DNA of 64,000 nt from Bacteroidota bacterium (GCA_013112545.1 JABFGJ010000012.1:33276-97275), one strand, 5' to 3'. Counted from the stretch's first letter, positions 27,564-38,126 are shown. Numbers and translations are program-made. The notes: generated from the sequence alone by a model not told the origin.

Positions 27564-27958
27564 GCTGATAACATTATGTCAGTAGATTTAATCATAGCCA
27601 TTATTTTATCTTCGGGCTTTAATTCCAATTCAATTGCCATGTGAAAGCTTATAATTGATGTTAATTCTCCAATTGCGGTAGCTACTATAATTTTTGAAAA
27701 TAAGTCTCCATGTTGTATTGACTTCAGTGTGCCATTTATTTTATTTTCCAGACTATTGCTTCTTTCATTTCCCTTGCCAATTATTACTTCAATCTCTTTA
27801 AACATCAGCTGTATTGGGCATCCCACTTTCAAATAAGTTGAGGTTTCCGGCGTGTCGATTACAACAACTTCAATGAGAATTGTATCTACCTCAACAGTTA
27901 ACAGTGACAACTTAGCCTGTACCTGTATCGTCTTAATTTTACCTTCTACTTTATTCAT
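27560..27958 (-). CDS. di-Mop molbindin-like protein
   Basis: A 132-residue cytoplasmic protein made of two tandem Mop/TOBE-like modules, about residues 3-62 (VEGKIKTIQVQAKLSLLTVEV) and 73-132 (KINGTLKSIQHGDLFSKIIVAT, then KPEDKIMAMIKSTDIML). Such molbindins bind molybdate or tungstate inside the cell, as a store or as a feedback sensor. It sits between modA and modB with overlaps at both ends, an unusual place in the operon. Since ModC here has its own TOBE domain and the separate ModE lacks one, this protein could be the missing oxyanion sensor. Confidence 0.7.
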   Translation of the reverse strand: MNKVEGKIKTIQVQAKLSLLTVEVDTILIEVVVIDTPETSTYLKVGCPIQLMFKEIEVIIGKGNERSNSLENKINGTLKSIQHGDLFSKIIVATAIGELTSIISFHMAIELELKPEDKIMAMIKSTDIMLSA

Positions 27959-28727
27959 CTTTGCTTAATTCATAACCATAGGCTTCAAGTATTTTTTCAG
28001 CCTTTTTATTGAATACAAATTTTAAAAACTCTTCAGATTCAGTCAACTTTTCATTTTTTATTACAACAATTCCATGCTTTATGGCAGAATAAAAAGACTC
28101 ATCTAATTCTATCCAACGTCCCTTACCTTCCATCTGTTTATAATAAATTGATGATTTAGATGTAAAACCAAGATCAACTGCACCTGACAATATAAATTGA
28201 TTTGTTTGAGAAATACTCTCCCCATAAATCAACTTATGTTCTACTTTGTCTAATATTTGAAAGTGTTTTAAAACCTCCATGGCAACTTCACCATAGGGTG
28301 CTACTTTTGGGTTTGCCATTGCAATATGCTTAATGGAATCATGACTTAACATTTCTATAGTCGGATTTGTCGTATTATTCTTTGTCCATAATATCAATTT
28401 ACCATAAGCAAATATTTTAGGCCGGCTACATAAGTTATTTTCATAAAGAAGACTCGGGTATTTCATGTTAGCAGAAACAAAAACATCGTATGGAGCTCCT
28501 TCTTTAATCTGAGCCGTTAGTTTACCTGAAGAACTAAGCAATAATTCACATGCTATCCCGCTCTCTTTTGTGAACTCTTCAATCAATTCTTCCATCACTA
28601 AATTCATGCTTGATGCGGCTGCTATTAAAAGCTTTGGCTTTGCATTTTCTTTGCATCCAAATATAGAAAAGGCTATCAGAAGTATAACAATGTAAAGTTT
28701 TTTCATCCCAGATAACTTATGTTTCAA
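27951..28727 (-). CDS. modA: molybdate-binding lipoprotein ModA
   Basis: A 258-residue periplasmic binding protein of the molybdate importer, with a lipoprotein signal (KKLYIVILLIAFSIFGC, lipobox Cys near residue 24) and the ModA-type start LLIAAASSMNLVMEELI, then GKLTAQIKEGAPYDVFVSA and NPKVAPYG. The ATG at 28727 is taken because a ModE-like box ends 3 bp upstream, as at two other genes; the ATG at 28706 would give a shorter, more typical signal. It lies 90 bp downstream of narI on the same strand, so read-through from the nar operon is possible. Confidence 0.92.
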   Translation of the reverse strand: MKHKLSGMKKLYIVILLIAFSIFGCKENAKPKLLIAAASSMNLVMEELIEEFTKESGIACELLLSSSGKLTAQIKEGAPYDVFVSANMKYPSLLYENNLCSRPKIFAYGKLILWTKNNTTNPTIEMLSHDSIKHIAMANPKVAPYGEVAMEVLKHFQILDKVEHKLIYGESISQTNQFILSGAVDLGFTSKSSIYYKQMEGKGRWIELDESFYSAIKHGIVVIKNEKLTESEEFLKFVFNKKAEKILEAYGYELSKDE

Positions 28728-28730
28728 ATT

Positions 28731-28754
28731 CGTTATATATTTATATAAATAACG
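28731..28754 (-). promoter_or_regulatory. ModE-like operator of modA
   Basis: A 24-bp inverted repeat with arms CGTTAT and ATAACG and an AT-only centre, 3 bp before the modA ATG. Size, arms and position match the boxes at 20391 and 38127 and the known ModE consensus. It would let molybdate-loaded ModE shut down molybdate uptake. Confidence 0.65.
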
Positions 28755-28817
28755 CTTTTTAAAGAAAAAGACTTCCTAAGAAATCTTTTACCTTTTAAAT
28801 TTATGTATTTGTTTTTA

Positions 28818-29777
28818 TTAAGTAGTAGGCTTTTTACCAAAGAAATGAGCTCTTGAGTTTCTAATTGATTTTCTTCCCCAATTCCAAATTACTAATTGAT
28901 AACCTCTCCACGTATAGTCTATAGGTGCTACCAAAAAGTGCATGTAGCGAGTAAATGGAATAATTGCAATTAAACCAAAGGCAGAAATAATGTGAATTTG
29001 AATTAACCAAGGCATTGCACTTACTGCTGCAATATCAGGATTAAAGGCAAACAAAGATCTCAAATAAGGTGTGAGAACTCCCGCAAACCAAGATGAACCC
29101 CAACGCACAAAATACGCTACTCCCAAACCAGAAACAATTTGAACTAGCAAGGTTGTATAAACCAACATGTCCATTTTATTACTGACTACCAAAATTTGAG
29201 AATTTGTCATCCTTCTTTTGATAAGCAATACTAAACCTGTTAGTGCTGCAAGTGCAAAAACAAATGAAGAAACTTCAAGTATAAGCAAGCGAATGGGTTC
29301 ACCATTCCAAGCTAAAACAGATTGTGGAAATAGGAAGGCAATCAAGTGACCAAAGAATAATACTAAAAGTCCCCAGTGGAAAGGTTGGCTTCCCCAGAAT
29401 AATTTCTTTCTCTCTAAAAACTCTGAAGATAATGAAGAAACTTGAAAGCCTCTAGATTTGTATCTGTAAATAGATCCCATCAAAAAGATAGCTAATGCGA
29501 GGTAAGGAAATATTAAAAATACGACCTCGTTTAGCATGCCTACATTATTCTCCAATCCTATCTTTAACAAGTAAATAATCACTGAAGCTGTAGCAATCAT
29601 TATTAAAAACACATGAAAATGTTTCATTGGTTTGGATTCTATATAGCCTCCACTTTCCCTTACCACATTCCGTGCTCTAATAACTAACTTAATAGCATAA
29701 TAAACTATAATAGCTGTAATTGCTAATAGTCCATAAAGCATAAATTTTCCAAAAAGTTCAACTGTAAGTAACATCAT
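28818..29777 (-). CDS. narI: respiratory nitrate reductase gamma subunit
   Basis: A 319-residue membrane protein with seven or eight predicted helices. It carries the di-haem cytochrome b that takes electrons from quinol to NarGH. Candidate haem ligands are His residues in HFHVFLIMI, FHWGLLVLFFGHLIAF, QIHIISAFG and RYMHFLVAP. The end (FTRYMHFLVAPIDYTWRGYQ) is typical of NarI. It is about 90 residues longer than E. coli NarI owing to an N-terminal extension with extra helices. It overlaps narJ by 4 bp and is the last nar gene. Confidence 0.9.
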   Translation of the reverse strand: MMLLTVELFGKFMLYGLLAITAIIVYYAIKLVIRARNVVRESGGYIESKPMKHFHVFLIMIATASVIIYLLKIGLENNVGMLNEVVFLIFPYLALAIFLMGSIYRYKSRGFQVSSLSSEFLERKKLFWGSQPFHWGLLVLFFGHLIAFLFPQSVLAWNGEPIRLLILEVSSFVFALAALTGLVLLIKRRMTNSQILVVSNKMDMLVYTTLLVQIVSGLGVAYFVRWGSSWFAGVLTPYLRSLFAFNPDIAAVSAMPWLIQIHIISAFGLIAIIPFTRYMHFLVAPIDYTWRGYQLVIWNWGRKSIRNSRAHFFGKKPTT

Positions 29778-30472
29778 GTTTTTATTGTTTTGTTTGTACT
29801 ACTTGTAAATGAACAGCTTCCGCAATCTTCCTCACTAAATCCAACCAATGATGGACTTAGTATTGCTTCGCGTTCTGAATAATTAACTCCTTCAAAATCT
29901 TTATGAAGAACTTTCAATAAAGCTTGTAAGGCATTTTGGTATATATTCCCATTTGCGACATCTTCTAAAATCATCGCTTTTTGTTTCTTTTTAATCACAT
30001 TTTTCCTAGCTTCCATTCTCTTGGTCTGAAATTCATTAAGCATTTGTTCTAATGCAGGAATAACAGCTCTCACAGTTAGTTCGTTAATAAATTCTTCATC
30101 ATTAGAAATGGCCATTAATTTTAAAACATGAGGTAAATTATCAGCGAGTTCTTCACCACAATCATGTCCTATTTTTGCTTGTTCTTGCTTCATATTCACC
30201 AAGAATTCTCCTCTAGAATAATCTTCTCGAAACAACACATAGCCAATATCAAGAAAACAAATTGCTTGTATGTGAAACGTGACCCCAAAGATTTCTTCAA
30301 TATCGTAAAGACTATTGCTTTGAACAAAATCATTAAACCGTTCTAAGGAGGATGCAGCATCTGGATAATGTGTTTCCAAATACTCCATACACTTTCCTAC
30401 TTTCAATTTGTAATCCCATTTAGGATATACAAATAATTCGGATAACATTATGTATTGTTCTTTATTCATCAA
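29774..30472 (-). CDS. narJ: nitrate reductase assembly chaperone
   Basis: A 232-residue cytoplasmic chaperone of the NarJ/TorD type. It has a helical N-terminus (EQYIMLSELFVYPKWDYKLKVG), the conserved central DCGEELADNLPHVLKLMA, which matches the NarJ signature ELPDHLP, and a C-terminal acidic and Cys-containing tail (EEDCGSC). It binds apo-NarG and guides Mo-cofactor insertion before membrane docking. It overlaps narH and narI by 4 bp each. Sequence similarity is modest, as is normal for NarJ, but position settles the call. Confidence 0.88.
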   Translation of the reverse strand: MMNKEQYIMLSELFVYPKWDYKLKVGKCMEYLETHYPDAASSLERFNDFVQSNSLYDIEEIFGVTFHIQAICFLDIGYVLFREDYSRGEFLVNMKQEQAKIGHDCGEELADNLPHVLKLMAISNDEEFINELTVRAVIPALEQMLNEFQTKRMEARKNVIKKKQKAMILEDVANGNIYQNALQALLKVLHKDFEGVNYSEREAILSPSLVGFSEEDCGSCSFTSSTNKTIKT

Positions 30473-31962
30473 AGTCCTCTTTGTGGTTTTTCTTTAAATC
30501 CAAAACCTGTTTCACCTTTATAATCTGCTGTTGCTTCCATCATTTCTATCGCTTCTTCTCTATGCGAAGGTGGAATTACGAAACGCTCATCGAAAGTTGC
30601 TAATGAAGTTAATCTAAAAATAGCATTTGCAGTATCTGCGCTTACTTTGGCTACAGCCATCAATTCTTTTACTTCGTCTTTAGACAAATCACCTACAGTC
30701 ACATTTCTACGATGCATTTTTACTGAAAGTAATTTATCGTAAACTTCACGAACTTTATCAGTATCTCCTGCAGTAAATAGTGAAGCCAGATATTTCATGG
30801 GCAACCTGTTTTGATCTATGCTTGGGAATAATGATTTCGAAGTAGTTTCATAAACTCCTTCCCCATCTACTTGAGCCATTGCTGGCAACATAGGTGGCAC
30901 GTAAAATAAGTTAGGCAATGTTCTAAACTCAGGGTGTAATGGCAATGCTAATCCCCATTCTTTTACAAATTTGTAAACTGGAGAATTTTGTGCAGCAGTA
31001 ATTGTAGAGTCAGCAACACCATTTTTTCTTGCTGCAGCTATAACAGCAGGATCATGTGGATCAAGGTAAATATCCATGTGCTTTTGAACCAATTCATTTT
31101 CATTGCATGAAGCCACCGCTTGGATTTTATCAGCATCATATAACATGACACCTAAATACCTAATTCTTCCTACACATGAATGCATACAAGCTGGCGCTTG
31201 CCCTGTTTCTAATCTTGGATAACAAAGAATACACTTTTCAGATTTTCCCGTGTTCCAGTTGTAATATGATTTTTTATATGGACAAGCAGTTACACACATT
31301 CTCCATGCTCTACATCTTTCTTGATTAATCAAAACGATACCATCTTCCCCTCTTTTGTATAATGCACCAGAAGGACAAGAGGCAACACATGCAGGATTTA
31401 AACAATGATTACATATTCTAGGCAAATACATCATTGTCATCTTTTCCAACTGGAACATAGCTTCCTGCTCGCCTGGAGATAGGTCTTTAAAATTGGTGTC
31501 TTTTCTTGCATAATCAGGAGTTCCACTTAGGTCATCATCCCAGTTTGGGCCTGCCTTAATGTCCATAGGTTCTCCTGTAATCATCGACACAGCTCTTCCT
31601 ATCGGCTGGTCATCTCCTTCGGGAGCAGTAAATAAATCTTCATATTTATATCTCCAAGGATGATAATAATCATCCAAAACTGGCATATTCGGATTGTGGA
31701 ATATATTTTTTAATCCCTTTAATTTACCGGCACCTTTCAGCGAAATGGAGCTTCCATTTTTTTCCCATCCACCTTTGTAAATTTCCTGATCTTCCCACTT
31801 GGTAGGGTAACCAGTTCCAGGTTTAGTCTCCACATTATTCCACCACATGTACTCTGCCCCTTTTCTGTCAGTCCATATATTTTTACATGCTACTGAACAA
31901 GTATGGCAACCGATACATTTATCGAGATGAAAAACCATTGAAATCTGTGATCTAATATCCAT
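30469..31962 (-). CDS. narH: respiratory nitrate reductase beta subunit
   Basis: A 497-residue iron-sulfur subunit. Four Cys groups bind three [4Fe-4S] and one [3Fe-4S] cluster: CIGCHTCSVAC (16-26), CNHCLNPACVASCP, CRAWRMCVTACP (the Trp in place of Cys marks the [3Fe-4S] site) and CILCYPRLETGQAPACMHSC. It relays electrons from NarI haem to the NarG active site. It begins 30 bp after narG and overlaps narJ by 4 bp. Length and motifs match NarH of other phyla. Confidence 0.97.
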   Translation of the reverse strand: MDIRSQISMVFHLDKCIGCHTCSVACKNIWTDRKGAEYMWWNNVETKPGTGYPTKWEDQEIYKGGWEKNGSSISLKGAGKLKGLKNIFHNPNMPVLDDYYHPWRYKYEDLFTAPEGDDQPIGRAVSMITGEPMDIKAGPNWDDDLSGTPDYARKDTNFKDLSPGEQEAMFQLEKMTMMYLPRICNHCLNPACVASCPSGALYKRGEDGIVLINQERCRAWRMCVTACPYKKSYYNWNTGKSEKCILCYPRLETGQAPACMHSCVGRIRYLGVMLYDADKIQAVASCNENELVQKHMDIYLDPHDPAVIAAARKNGVADSTITAAQNSPVYKFVKEWGLALPLHPEFRTLPNLFYVPPMLPAMAQVDGEGVYETTSKSLFPSIDQNRLPMKYLASLFTAGDTDKVREVYDKLLSVKMHRRNVTVGDLSKDEVKELMAVAKVSADTANAIFRLTSLATFDERFVIPPSHREEAIEMMEATADYKGETGFGFKEKPQRGL

Positions 31963-31992
31963 AGTAATTAGAATTTTTTGTTCTTGTATTTC

Positions 31993-34900
31993 TTAATATT
32001 CTACTTTTTCCATTTTACGTACCAACACGTGGGTATCGCGATTTACTCCTACTGGCCCCCAATAATTGAAGTGGTATGTAAACTGTCCATATCCTCCGCA
32101 CATTAAATTAGGTTTAAGGTGAACTCTTGTAAATGAGTTGTTCATTCCTCCACGTCTAGGCTCTCCGTTTTTACCTCTTCTCTCTTGAGATTTTGGCACA
32201 TTATAAGTTCGTTCAACGGCATGATATACAATACAAACTCCACTTGGAATACGAGAGCTTACACAAGCCCTTGCTACATAAGTACCGTGGTCATTATAAA
32301 CTTCTACATGATCGTTGTCATTTATACCTAATTCTTTTGCATCTTCTTCACTAATCCAGCATGGTTCTCCACCTCTAGATAAGGTTAACATTCTTAAGGT
32401 ATCTCCATAGGTTGAATGGATGTGCCATTTTCCGTGAGGAGTTAAACAATTCAACATTTTTGCTTTTCCATCATTTACCGTTACTCTCAAGTCACCGTAT
32501 GCTTCAGGGGTTGGCGATGGTTTATAAGTTGAAAGGTGCTCACCAAAAGCGATATAAGCATCGTGATCTAGGTAAAAATGCTGTCTTCCTGTTAAAGTTC
32601 TCCAAGGAACAAACATGTCTATATTGTATGTATAGGCTGCGTAAGTTCTACCATCATGCATTAAACCCGACCATAATGGAGAAGAGTTGTAACGCTTAGG
32701 CTGTGCTTGTAAATCTAGATACTCCATACTAATTGATTCGTATGGTTTTCCTAATTCAGCAATCGCAGGAACACCAATTTTTTCAGCCATGTTTTCATAA
32801 CAGCGTTTTGTCAACTTACCATTAGTCAGTGTAGATAGTTTAAGAATCGCATTGATGGCTTCTACATCATCATTTAAGGATGGATATTCAGTTCCATCAG
32901 ACCATTTAGTAATGTGCTGTCTGTTCTCTAACATTTCATCATACACATCTCCACACATATAGTGATTGCCATGTGCTCCCAATCCATTTTCAGCTATCCC
33001 TTTTCCTAAAGAAATAAACTTGTCATAGATTTTGGTATAGTCGCGATCTTTAAATAAAATCTTGTGCATGGTTTTTCCAGGAATGGCTTCGCATTCACCT
33101 TTACTCCAATCTTGAAGAGTAGTTTGACTAATCTCATCTTTAGAGTCATGAGTAAGCGGCTGATTTACGATATCCTTCATCACATTCGGAAGGTAAGTTT
33201 TCGCCATTTCGGAAGTTTTCTTTGCTAGCTCTCTGAATATCTGCCAATCAGTTTTAGACTCCCACACTGGTGGTATTGCTGCTGATAAAGGATGGATAAA
33301 AGAGTGCATATCTGTTGAATTGATATCTGCTTTCTCATACCATGACGCAGTTGGCAACACGATATCTGAATAAAGTGCTGAAGTATCCATTCGGAAATTG
33401 ATATCAATTACCAAATCCATTTTTCCTCTAGCTGCTTCTTTTTTAAAGTGTATATCTTTTACAATGTCACCAGCAACTTCATCTGCAATTTTATTGGTGT
33501 GAGTTCCTAAATAGTGATCTAAAAAGTATTCATGCCCTTTTGCAGAAGTTCCAATGGCGTTTCCTTTCCAAATAAACCAAACTCTAGGAAAGTTTACCTC
33601 TTCATCTGGTTCAACTACAGCATGTTTCAGCGTTCCACTTTTTAATTGTTCCACAACATAAGCTCTCATTTCTTCATCTGTTGTATGACCTGCTGCTTGT
33701 GCTTCTTTTACAATTTCAAAGTTGTTTTTGCTATATTGAGGATAATATGGCATCCATCCATTTCTAACTGCTTTTACTGCCCAGTCTGCTGAATGCATGT
33801 TCGCTAAATCATTGTCCGGAGCAGAGTTATAATACTTTTGATTGCCATCATACCTCCATTGGCTTGAATTAATATAATGCCATATAGGGCCTTGTTGTAA
33901 TCGAGCGGATGTGCCCCAATCTTTAGAGCTCATGATGCTTGACCAAGAATCCATAGGTGCTAATTTTTCTTGACCTACGTAGTGGTTCATTCCACCACCA
34001 TTTTTACCATTACAACCTGTTAGCATTTGTGCCATAATTGAAGCACGATACATCAAGTTTCCATGGAACCAGTGATTAATTGCTGCTCCAACAATTACCA
34101 TACAAGCTCCTTCGGTAGTTTCGGCAGTGCTTGCCCACTCTCTTGCAAATTGCAATACGGTTTTAGAGCCTATGCCTGTAAAAATTTCTTGCCAAGCAGG
34201 AGTATATGCCGCTCCTTTATCTTCATAGCTATCTGGGTAATCTCCTTCAAGTCCTCTACCAATGCCATATTGAGCCATGGTAAGATCATAAATAGTTGCT
34301 ACAGCTACATTTTCTCCTGTATTCGTTTTTATATAGCGAACAGGAACACCTCTGTTTGATTTTTTATTTAAGCCGTATTCTACAAATTCAACTTGCAATA
34401 CTTCATCATGCTTATCTATAAGGCTTAATGCTGGATCATATTCTTTTCCAGTCTCACCATCGTTAAAATTAAGATTCCATTTCCCTTTTTCATCTTGCCA
34501 TCTATAACCAGATGTTCCCATTGGAGAAACTAGTTCACCAGTATTAGTATCGAAGTTTAGGAATTTCCATTCTGCATTTTCAGCGCCATCAAATTGAGAT
34601 ACTTCGCTAATTCTAACCATTCTTCCTGGTTGTCTAACCCCGTCTTTTTCTTCAATTTTCACTAAGAAAGGACAGTCGGTAAAACGCTTGGTATAATCAA
34701 TAAAATAAGGCACTTGTCTGTCAACATGATATTCTTTTAAAATAACATGAGTAACAGCCATCCAAAATGCACCATCAGAACCCGCATGAGCAGGAATCCA
34801 TTGATCAGCATGTTTTGCAACCATGCTAAAATCTGGAGACATTACTATGGTTTTAGTTCCATTATGACGAGCTTCAGAGAAAAAGTGAATATCTGGAGTT

Positions 34901-35634
34901 CTAGTCATTCCAAGGTTTGCACCCATAGAAACAATGAACTTTGATTTAAACCAATCGGCACTTTCACACACATCCGTTTGTTCTCCCCAAATTTCTGGGA
35001 AAGCAGGTGGTAAATCACAATACCAATCGTAAAAGCTAAGATTCACACCACCCATTAGTTGAATGTATCTTGCTCCTGAAGCATAACTTAACATACTCTT
35101 AGCAGGAATTGGAGCAAATCCAATTATCCTATCTGAACCATATTTTTGAACAGTATGTATGTTTGCAGCAGAAATCATTTCCAAGACCTCATCCCAGGTA
35201 GCTCTTCTAAAACCACCCTTACCTCGAGCTCTTTGATATCTCTGTCTTTTCTTAGGATTAGCTTGTAAATTAGCCCAAGCTTTTACTGGGTCTCCACCAC
35301 AAGCGGCTTTTTCTTCTTTGTATAAATCCAATAAAGCACCTCTCATTAAGGGATATTTTACCCGAATTGGGCTATATAAATACCAGGAATACGAAATTCC
35401 TCTCTGACAGCCTCTAGGCTCATAAGGCGGTACTTCTTTGTTGAATTGAGGGTAATCCAATTGCTGCATTTCCCACACTACTACACCATCTTTAACATGA
35501 ATAGCCCAAGAGCAACCACCGGTACAATTTACACCGTGAGTACTTCTCACTATTTTATCATATTGCCATCTATTTCGGTAAAACTCTTCCCATTTACGAG
35601 TTTTTGGGGAAATAATATCTTCGATCCAGCTCAT
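31993..35634 (-). CDS. narG: respiratory nitrate reductase alpha subunit
   Basis: A 1213-residue molybdenum bis-MGD enzyme that reduces nitrate to nitrite. The N-terminal FS0 cluster ligands are H33-x3-C37-x3-C41 ([12 protein letters not shown]) plus the Cys in YEPRGCQRG, the NarG-specific His pattern. The Mo-ligand Asp is expected in the segment [20 protein letters not shown]. Other cofactor-binding blocks are clear, for example [11 protein letters not shown] and VNGVNRD-type residues near the end. No Tat signal is seen at the N-terminus, so the active site is probably cytoplasmic, as in NarGHI of Proteobacteria; its [19 protein letters not shown] start resembles the E. coli vestigial leader. 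Confidence 0.97.
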   Translation of the reverse strand: MSWIEDIISPKTRKWEEFYRNRWQYDKIVRSTHGVNCTGGCSWAIHVKDGVVVWEMQQLDYPQFNKEVPPYEPRGCQRGISYSWYLYSPIRVKYPLMRGALLDLYKEEKAACGGDPVKAWANLQANPKKRQRYQRARGKGGFRRATWDEVLEMISAANIHTVQKYGSDRIIGFAPIPAKSMLSYASGARYIQLMGGVNLSFYDWYCDLPPAFPEIWGEQTDVCESADWFKSKFIVSMGANLGMTRTPDIHFFSEARHNGTKTIVMSPDFSMVAKHADQWIPAHAGSDGAFWMAVTHVILKEYHVDRQVPYFIDYTKRFTDCPFLVKIEEKDGVRQPGRMVRISEVSQFDGAENAEWKFLNFDTNTGELVSPMGTSGYRWQDEKGKWNLNFNDGETGKEYDPALSLIDKHDEVLQVEFVEYGLNKKSNRGVPVRYIKTNTGENVAVATIYDLTMAQYGIGRGLEGDYPDSYEDKGAAYTPAWQEIFTGIGSKTVLQFAREWASTAETTEGACMVIVGAAINHWFHGNLMYRASIMAQMLTGCNGKNGGGMNHYVGQEKLAPMDSWSSIMSSKDWGTSARLQQGPIWHYINSSQWRYDGNQKYYNSAPDNDLANMHSADWAVKAVRNGWMPYYPQYSKNNFEIVKEAQAAGHTTDEEMRAYVVEQLKSGTLKHAVVEPDEEVNFPRVWFIWKGNAIGTSAKGHEYFLDHYLGTHTNKIADEVAGDIVKDIHFKKEAARGKMDLVIDINFRMDTSALYSDIVLPTASWYEKADINSTDMHSFIHPLSAAIPPVWESKTDWQIFRELAKKTSEMAKTYLPNVMKDIVNQPLTHDSKDEISQTTLQDWSKGECEAIPGKTMHKILFKDRDYTKIYDKFISLGKGIAENGLGAHGNHYMCGDVYDEMLENRQHITKWSDGTEYPSLNDDVEAINAILKLSTLTNGKLTKRCYENMAEKIGVPAIAELGKPYESISMEYLDLQAQPKRYNSSPLWSGLMHDGRTYAAYTYNIDMFVPWRTLTGRQHFYLDHDAYIAFGEHLSTYKPSPTPEAYGDLRVTVNDGKAKMLNCLTPHGKWHIHSTYGDTLRMLTLSRGGEPCWISEEDAKELGINDNDHVEVYNDHGTYVARACVSSRIPSGVCIVYHAVERTYNVPKSQERRGKNGEPRRGGMNNSFTRVHLKPNLMCGGYGQFTYHFNYWGPVGVNRDTHVLVRKMEKVEY

Positions 35635-35655
35635 AACTTAATTTCTTGTTGTTTG

Positions 35656-36537
35656 TTAAATAATAGAATCACTTCCTTTTATTTGTCTTTTAAATATATC
35701 GTGCTTTACGCTCTTTCTTAATCTTCTATTCCAGTGTAATCCAATAAGAATGAATAGCAAGATTAAACCTCCACCTCCACCGAGAAGTAGAATACTGGAG
35801 CCACTCTTTTCAATCTGCATTTCCTGTGTTTCGCTAACTTCATCAGCATGCTTTAAAAAAGCAATTAGTTGAGCTACTTCAGTGCTATCCAATTCTTTTC
35901 CTTCATAAGAAGTTGCCATGGCTGGAAAAGGCGGATTGCCAATAATACCAGCTAGACCTGCATCGCCCATTCGAGCATATACATTGGTTAAATCTTTTGC
36001 TAATAAGCCACCGCTGATTAGTTTCTCATTGGTCACATTGTGGCAACTAAGACAAGATGGGCCTTTAGCTTTAAAAGCTTTCTGACCGCTAAACAGTTTT
36101 AGACCATTTTTAATGTCCTCTTCACTGTATTCAATGGGGACAATTTCTACCTCCACTGTTTCTTCTGCAACATCTCCAGTACTTGCTGATGGAGACTCCG
36201 ATTTGATATAAGCTAATATGGCTTTAACCTCATCATCGCTTAAATTCTGGTCGTTCATCACCATTTGTCCGTACTCCTCATAGATTGCAACTGCATCAGC
36301 ATCGCCTGCTTTAATCATTGCTTGAGAAGATTTAATAAATTTTATAAGCCATTCTTCTTGCCTTTTTTCTGTTATGCCAATTAAATCAGGGCCAACTAGT
36401 CTTGTTCCCAATTTATGACAGGCACTACAATTTTGCTTAAATAAGGTGGCTCCATCTTGTGCCATTGAACTAAATGAGCTGCAAAAAATGGCTCCTATTG
36501 CCAAGAATGAAACCAAATATCTGTAATGAATATTCAT
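35656..36537 (-). CDS. membrane-anchored dihaem cytochrome c of the nar operon (NarC-like)
   Basis: A 293-residue protein: signal peptide ending near FSSMAQ, a first haem c domain with CSACH (KQNCSACHKLGTRLVGPDL), an acidic linker (about 125-150), a second haem domain with CLSCH (GPSCLSCHNVTNEKLI), and a C-terminal membrane helix (SSILLLGGGGGLILLFILIGL). It is the first gene of the nar operon, 21 bp before narG. A dihaem cytochrome in a nar operon recalls NarC of Thermus, which feeds electrons or helps NarGH mature. It could also link to the NorC-NorB system. The second haem site resembles mono-haem domains of cbb3 or Nor-type subunits. Confidence 0.85.
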   Translation of the reverse strand: MNIHYRYLVSFLAIGAIFCSSFSSMAQDGATLFKQNCSACHKLGTRLVGPDLIGITEKRQEEWLIKFIKSSQAMIKAGDADAVAIYEEYGQMVMNDQNLSDDEVKAILAYIKSESPSASTGDVAEETVEVEIVPIEYSEEDIKNGLKLFSGQKAFKAKGPSCLSCHNVTNEKLISGGLLAKDLTNVYARMGDAGLAGIIGNPPFPAMATSYEGKELDSTEVAQLIAFLKHADEVSETQEMQIEKSGSSILLLGGGGGLILLFILIGLHWNRRLRKSVKHDIFKRQIKGSDSII

Positions 36538-36594
36538 AAGAGTAGATCGTTTTATTATCCACTACAATATTCTATAGGACATGGACGCTAAAAA

Positions 36595-36608
36595 ATGATT
36601 TGGCTCAT
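36595..36608 (-). promoter_or_regulatory. Crp/Fnr-type operator of the nar operon
   Basis: ATGATTTGGCTCAT lies 58 bp before the cytochrome c gene. Read toward nar, GAATATTG begins 29.5 bp past the centre. Eighteen bases at 36596-36613 (TGATTTGGCTCATAGTTT) are identical to 42408-42425 before the bcr operon. Confidence 0.6.
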
Positions 36609-36851
36609 AGTTTGAAATTATTACTAAAAAAGCCAAGAAAAATGCATTTATTTTTTCTAATTCGATGAAGGCTATTTGATAACTATTTATGAATTAGTAC
36701 ACCCATTTAGTTTGTATTAAAAAGTGCGATTGAATAAAGTTTAATATTTCCCCTGTTTTATAATTGAATATTACATAAGGTAAAAAGGTTCTTCTCTACT
36801 CGAATTCAACAAATAGCTATACCGTGTATCGAATAAAGAATCATTAATCCC

Positions 36852-36859
36852 TATTTTTG
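36852..36859 (+). promoter_or_regulatory. moeA -7 promoter element in the nar-moeA divergent region
   Basis: TATTTTTG matches TAnnTTTG exactly. It would start transcription near 36866, supporting the moeA ATG at 36884 rather than the in-frame TTG at 36857. The 346-bp region 36538-36883 otherwise holds the nar operator at 36595 and no gene. Confidence 0.45.
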
Positions 36860-36883
36860 GCCCATAAATTAAAGCAAGCAGTT

Positions 36884-38068
36884 ATGGTATCTGTAGAAGA
36901 AGCGATTCAATTAATAGAACAAAATACAAGTCAATTAAAACCATACTCAATTGAGTTAACTAAGGCGCTTGGCTACGCGCTTTCAGAAAATATATTGGCG
37001 CCCATTTCGCTACCTCCATTTGAACAATCAGCCATGGATGGATATGCAATTGCTCAAGATAATGACAAGACCATTCGATTTAAGTTAATTGGTGAAACTA
37101 AAGCTGGAGATGAATCGAATTCTGAATTAAAAGCAGGAGAAGCCATTCGAATTTTTACTGGAGCAATGGTTCCAAAAGGAGCAACTGCAGTAATTATGCA
37201 AGAGCACACTAAAGTAGCTAAGCATGAAGTACAAATTCTACAAGATATTAAAGCAAGAGGCAACATAAGACCCATTGGAGAACAAATAAAGGCAGGAGAC
37301 CTTGCACTTCCAAAAGGAACTGTTTTAAATCCAGCAAGCATCGGTTTTTTAGCTAGTTTAGGAATAAAGCATGTGAAGGTATTTTCTAAACCAAGAGTTG
37401 GGCTTATTGTTACTGGTAATGAATTGGTAGAAGCAGGACAAAAATTAAAGCCCGGACAGATTTATGAAAGCAATTCTCTCATGCTACTTGCAGCTCTTAA
37501 GCAATCTGGTATTGAAGTTGAGCTAATGAAAACCCTACAAGATAACTTAGATTTAACCATACAAACAATCAAAGAATCTGTAATAAATACAGATGTGCTT
37601 ATCCTTTCTGGTGGTATATCCGTAGGAGATTACGACTTTGTGGGTAAAGCAATGGAAGAATTACATGTCAATCAAATTTTTTATAAAGTAAAACAGAAAC
37701 CCGGCAAGCCACTTTTCTTTGGAACTAAGAACAATTGTCGAATCTTTGCTTTACCTGGTAATCCTTCTGCTTCTCTATCCTGTTTCTACCATTATGTGCT
37801 TCCAGCAATTCGCATTATGAGTGGAAGAAAACCCTATGCTTTAGAAAAAAGAACAGTGCAATTAAAAGAACAATACACAAAGCAAGACAACCGAGCACAT
37901 TTCTTAAAAGCTAAAGTAGATGATAATTATGTCGCTATTTTGGAAGGTCAAAGCTCTGCGATGTTACATACTTACTCAGTAGCAAATGCACTTATTTATA
38001 TTCCTGAAGATAAACAGGAAAGCAAAAAAGGAGAACTAGTGGCTGCCTACCTGTTGCCGACCTTTTAA
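36884..38068 (+). CDS. moeA: molybdopterin molybdenumtransferase
   Basis: A 394-residue enzyme that inserts molybdate into adenylated molybdopterin. It has the MoeA start MVSVEEAIQLIEQN, the LPPFEQSAMDGYAI block, the molybdate-site segment VIMQEHT, the MPT-binding motif LSGGISVGDYDFV and the C-terminal LPGNPSASLSCFYHYVLPAI. The ATG at 36884 is preferred over the TTG at 36857 on homology and promoter position. It is the first gene of the moco operon, with modE 86 bp downstream from its own regulated promoter. Confidence 0.95.
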   Translation: MVSVEEAIQLIEQNTSQLKPYSIELTKALGYALSENILAPISLPPFEQSAMDGYAIAQDNDKTIRFKLIGETKAGDESNSELKAGEAIRIFTGAMVPKGATAVIMQEHTKVAKHEVQILQDIKARGNIRPIGEQIKAGDLALPKGTVLNPASIGFLASLGIKHVKVFSKPRVGLIVTGNELVEAGQKLKPGQIYESNSLMLLAALKQSGIEVELMKTLQDNLDLTIQTIKESVINTDVLILSGGISVGDYDFVGKAMEELHVNQIFYKVKQKPGKPLFFGTKNNCRIFALPGNPSASLSCFYHYVLPAIRIMSGRKPYALEKRTVQLKEQYTKQDNRAHFLKAKVDDNYVAILEGQSSAMLHTYSVANALIYIPEDKQESKKGELVAAYLLPTF

Positions 38069-38080
38069 TTATTTTACTTA

Positions 38081-38094
38081 CTGATCTAAATCAT
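38081..38094 (+). promoter_or_regulatory. Crp/Fnr-type operator of modE-moco operon
   Basis: CTGATCTAAATCAT matches the other boxes at 13 of the palindrome-defining positions. TAATATTG (one mismatch to TAnnTTTG) begins 29.5 bp past its centre at 38117, so the predicted start near 38131 lies inside the ModE-like box. Confidence 0.65.
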
Positions 38095-38126
38095 AGTTTA
38101 ACTAATCAATTGGATATAATATTGGT

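Noticed and set aside
36811..36830. Possible ModE-like element (CTATACCGTGTATCG) before moeA
   Set aside because: It lacks the CGTTAT and ATAACG arms shared by the three other boxes and has only a short ATAC/GTAT symmetry.
36857..36883. TTG start giving a longer MoeA
   Set aside because: The exact -7 element at 36852 would put the transcription start after this codon, and MoeA homologues begin at the following ATG.
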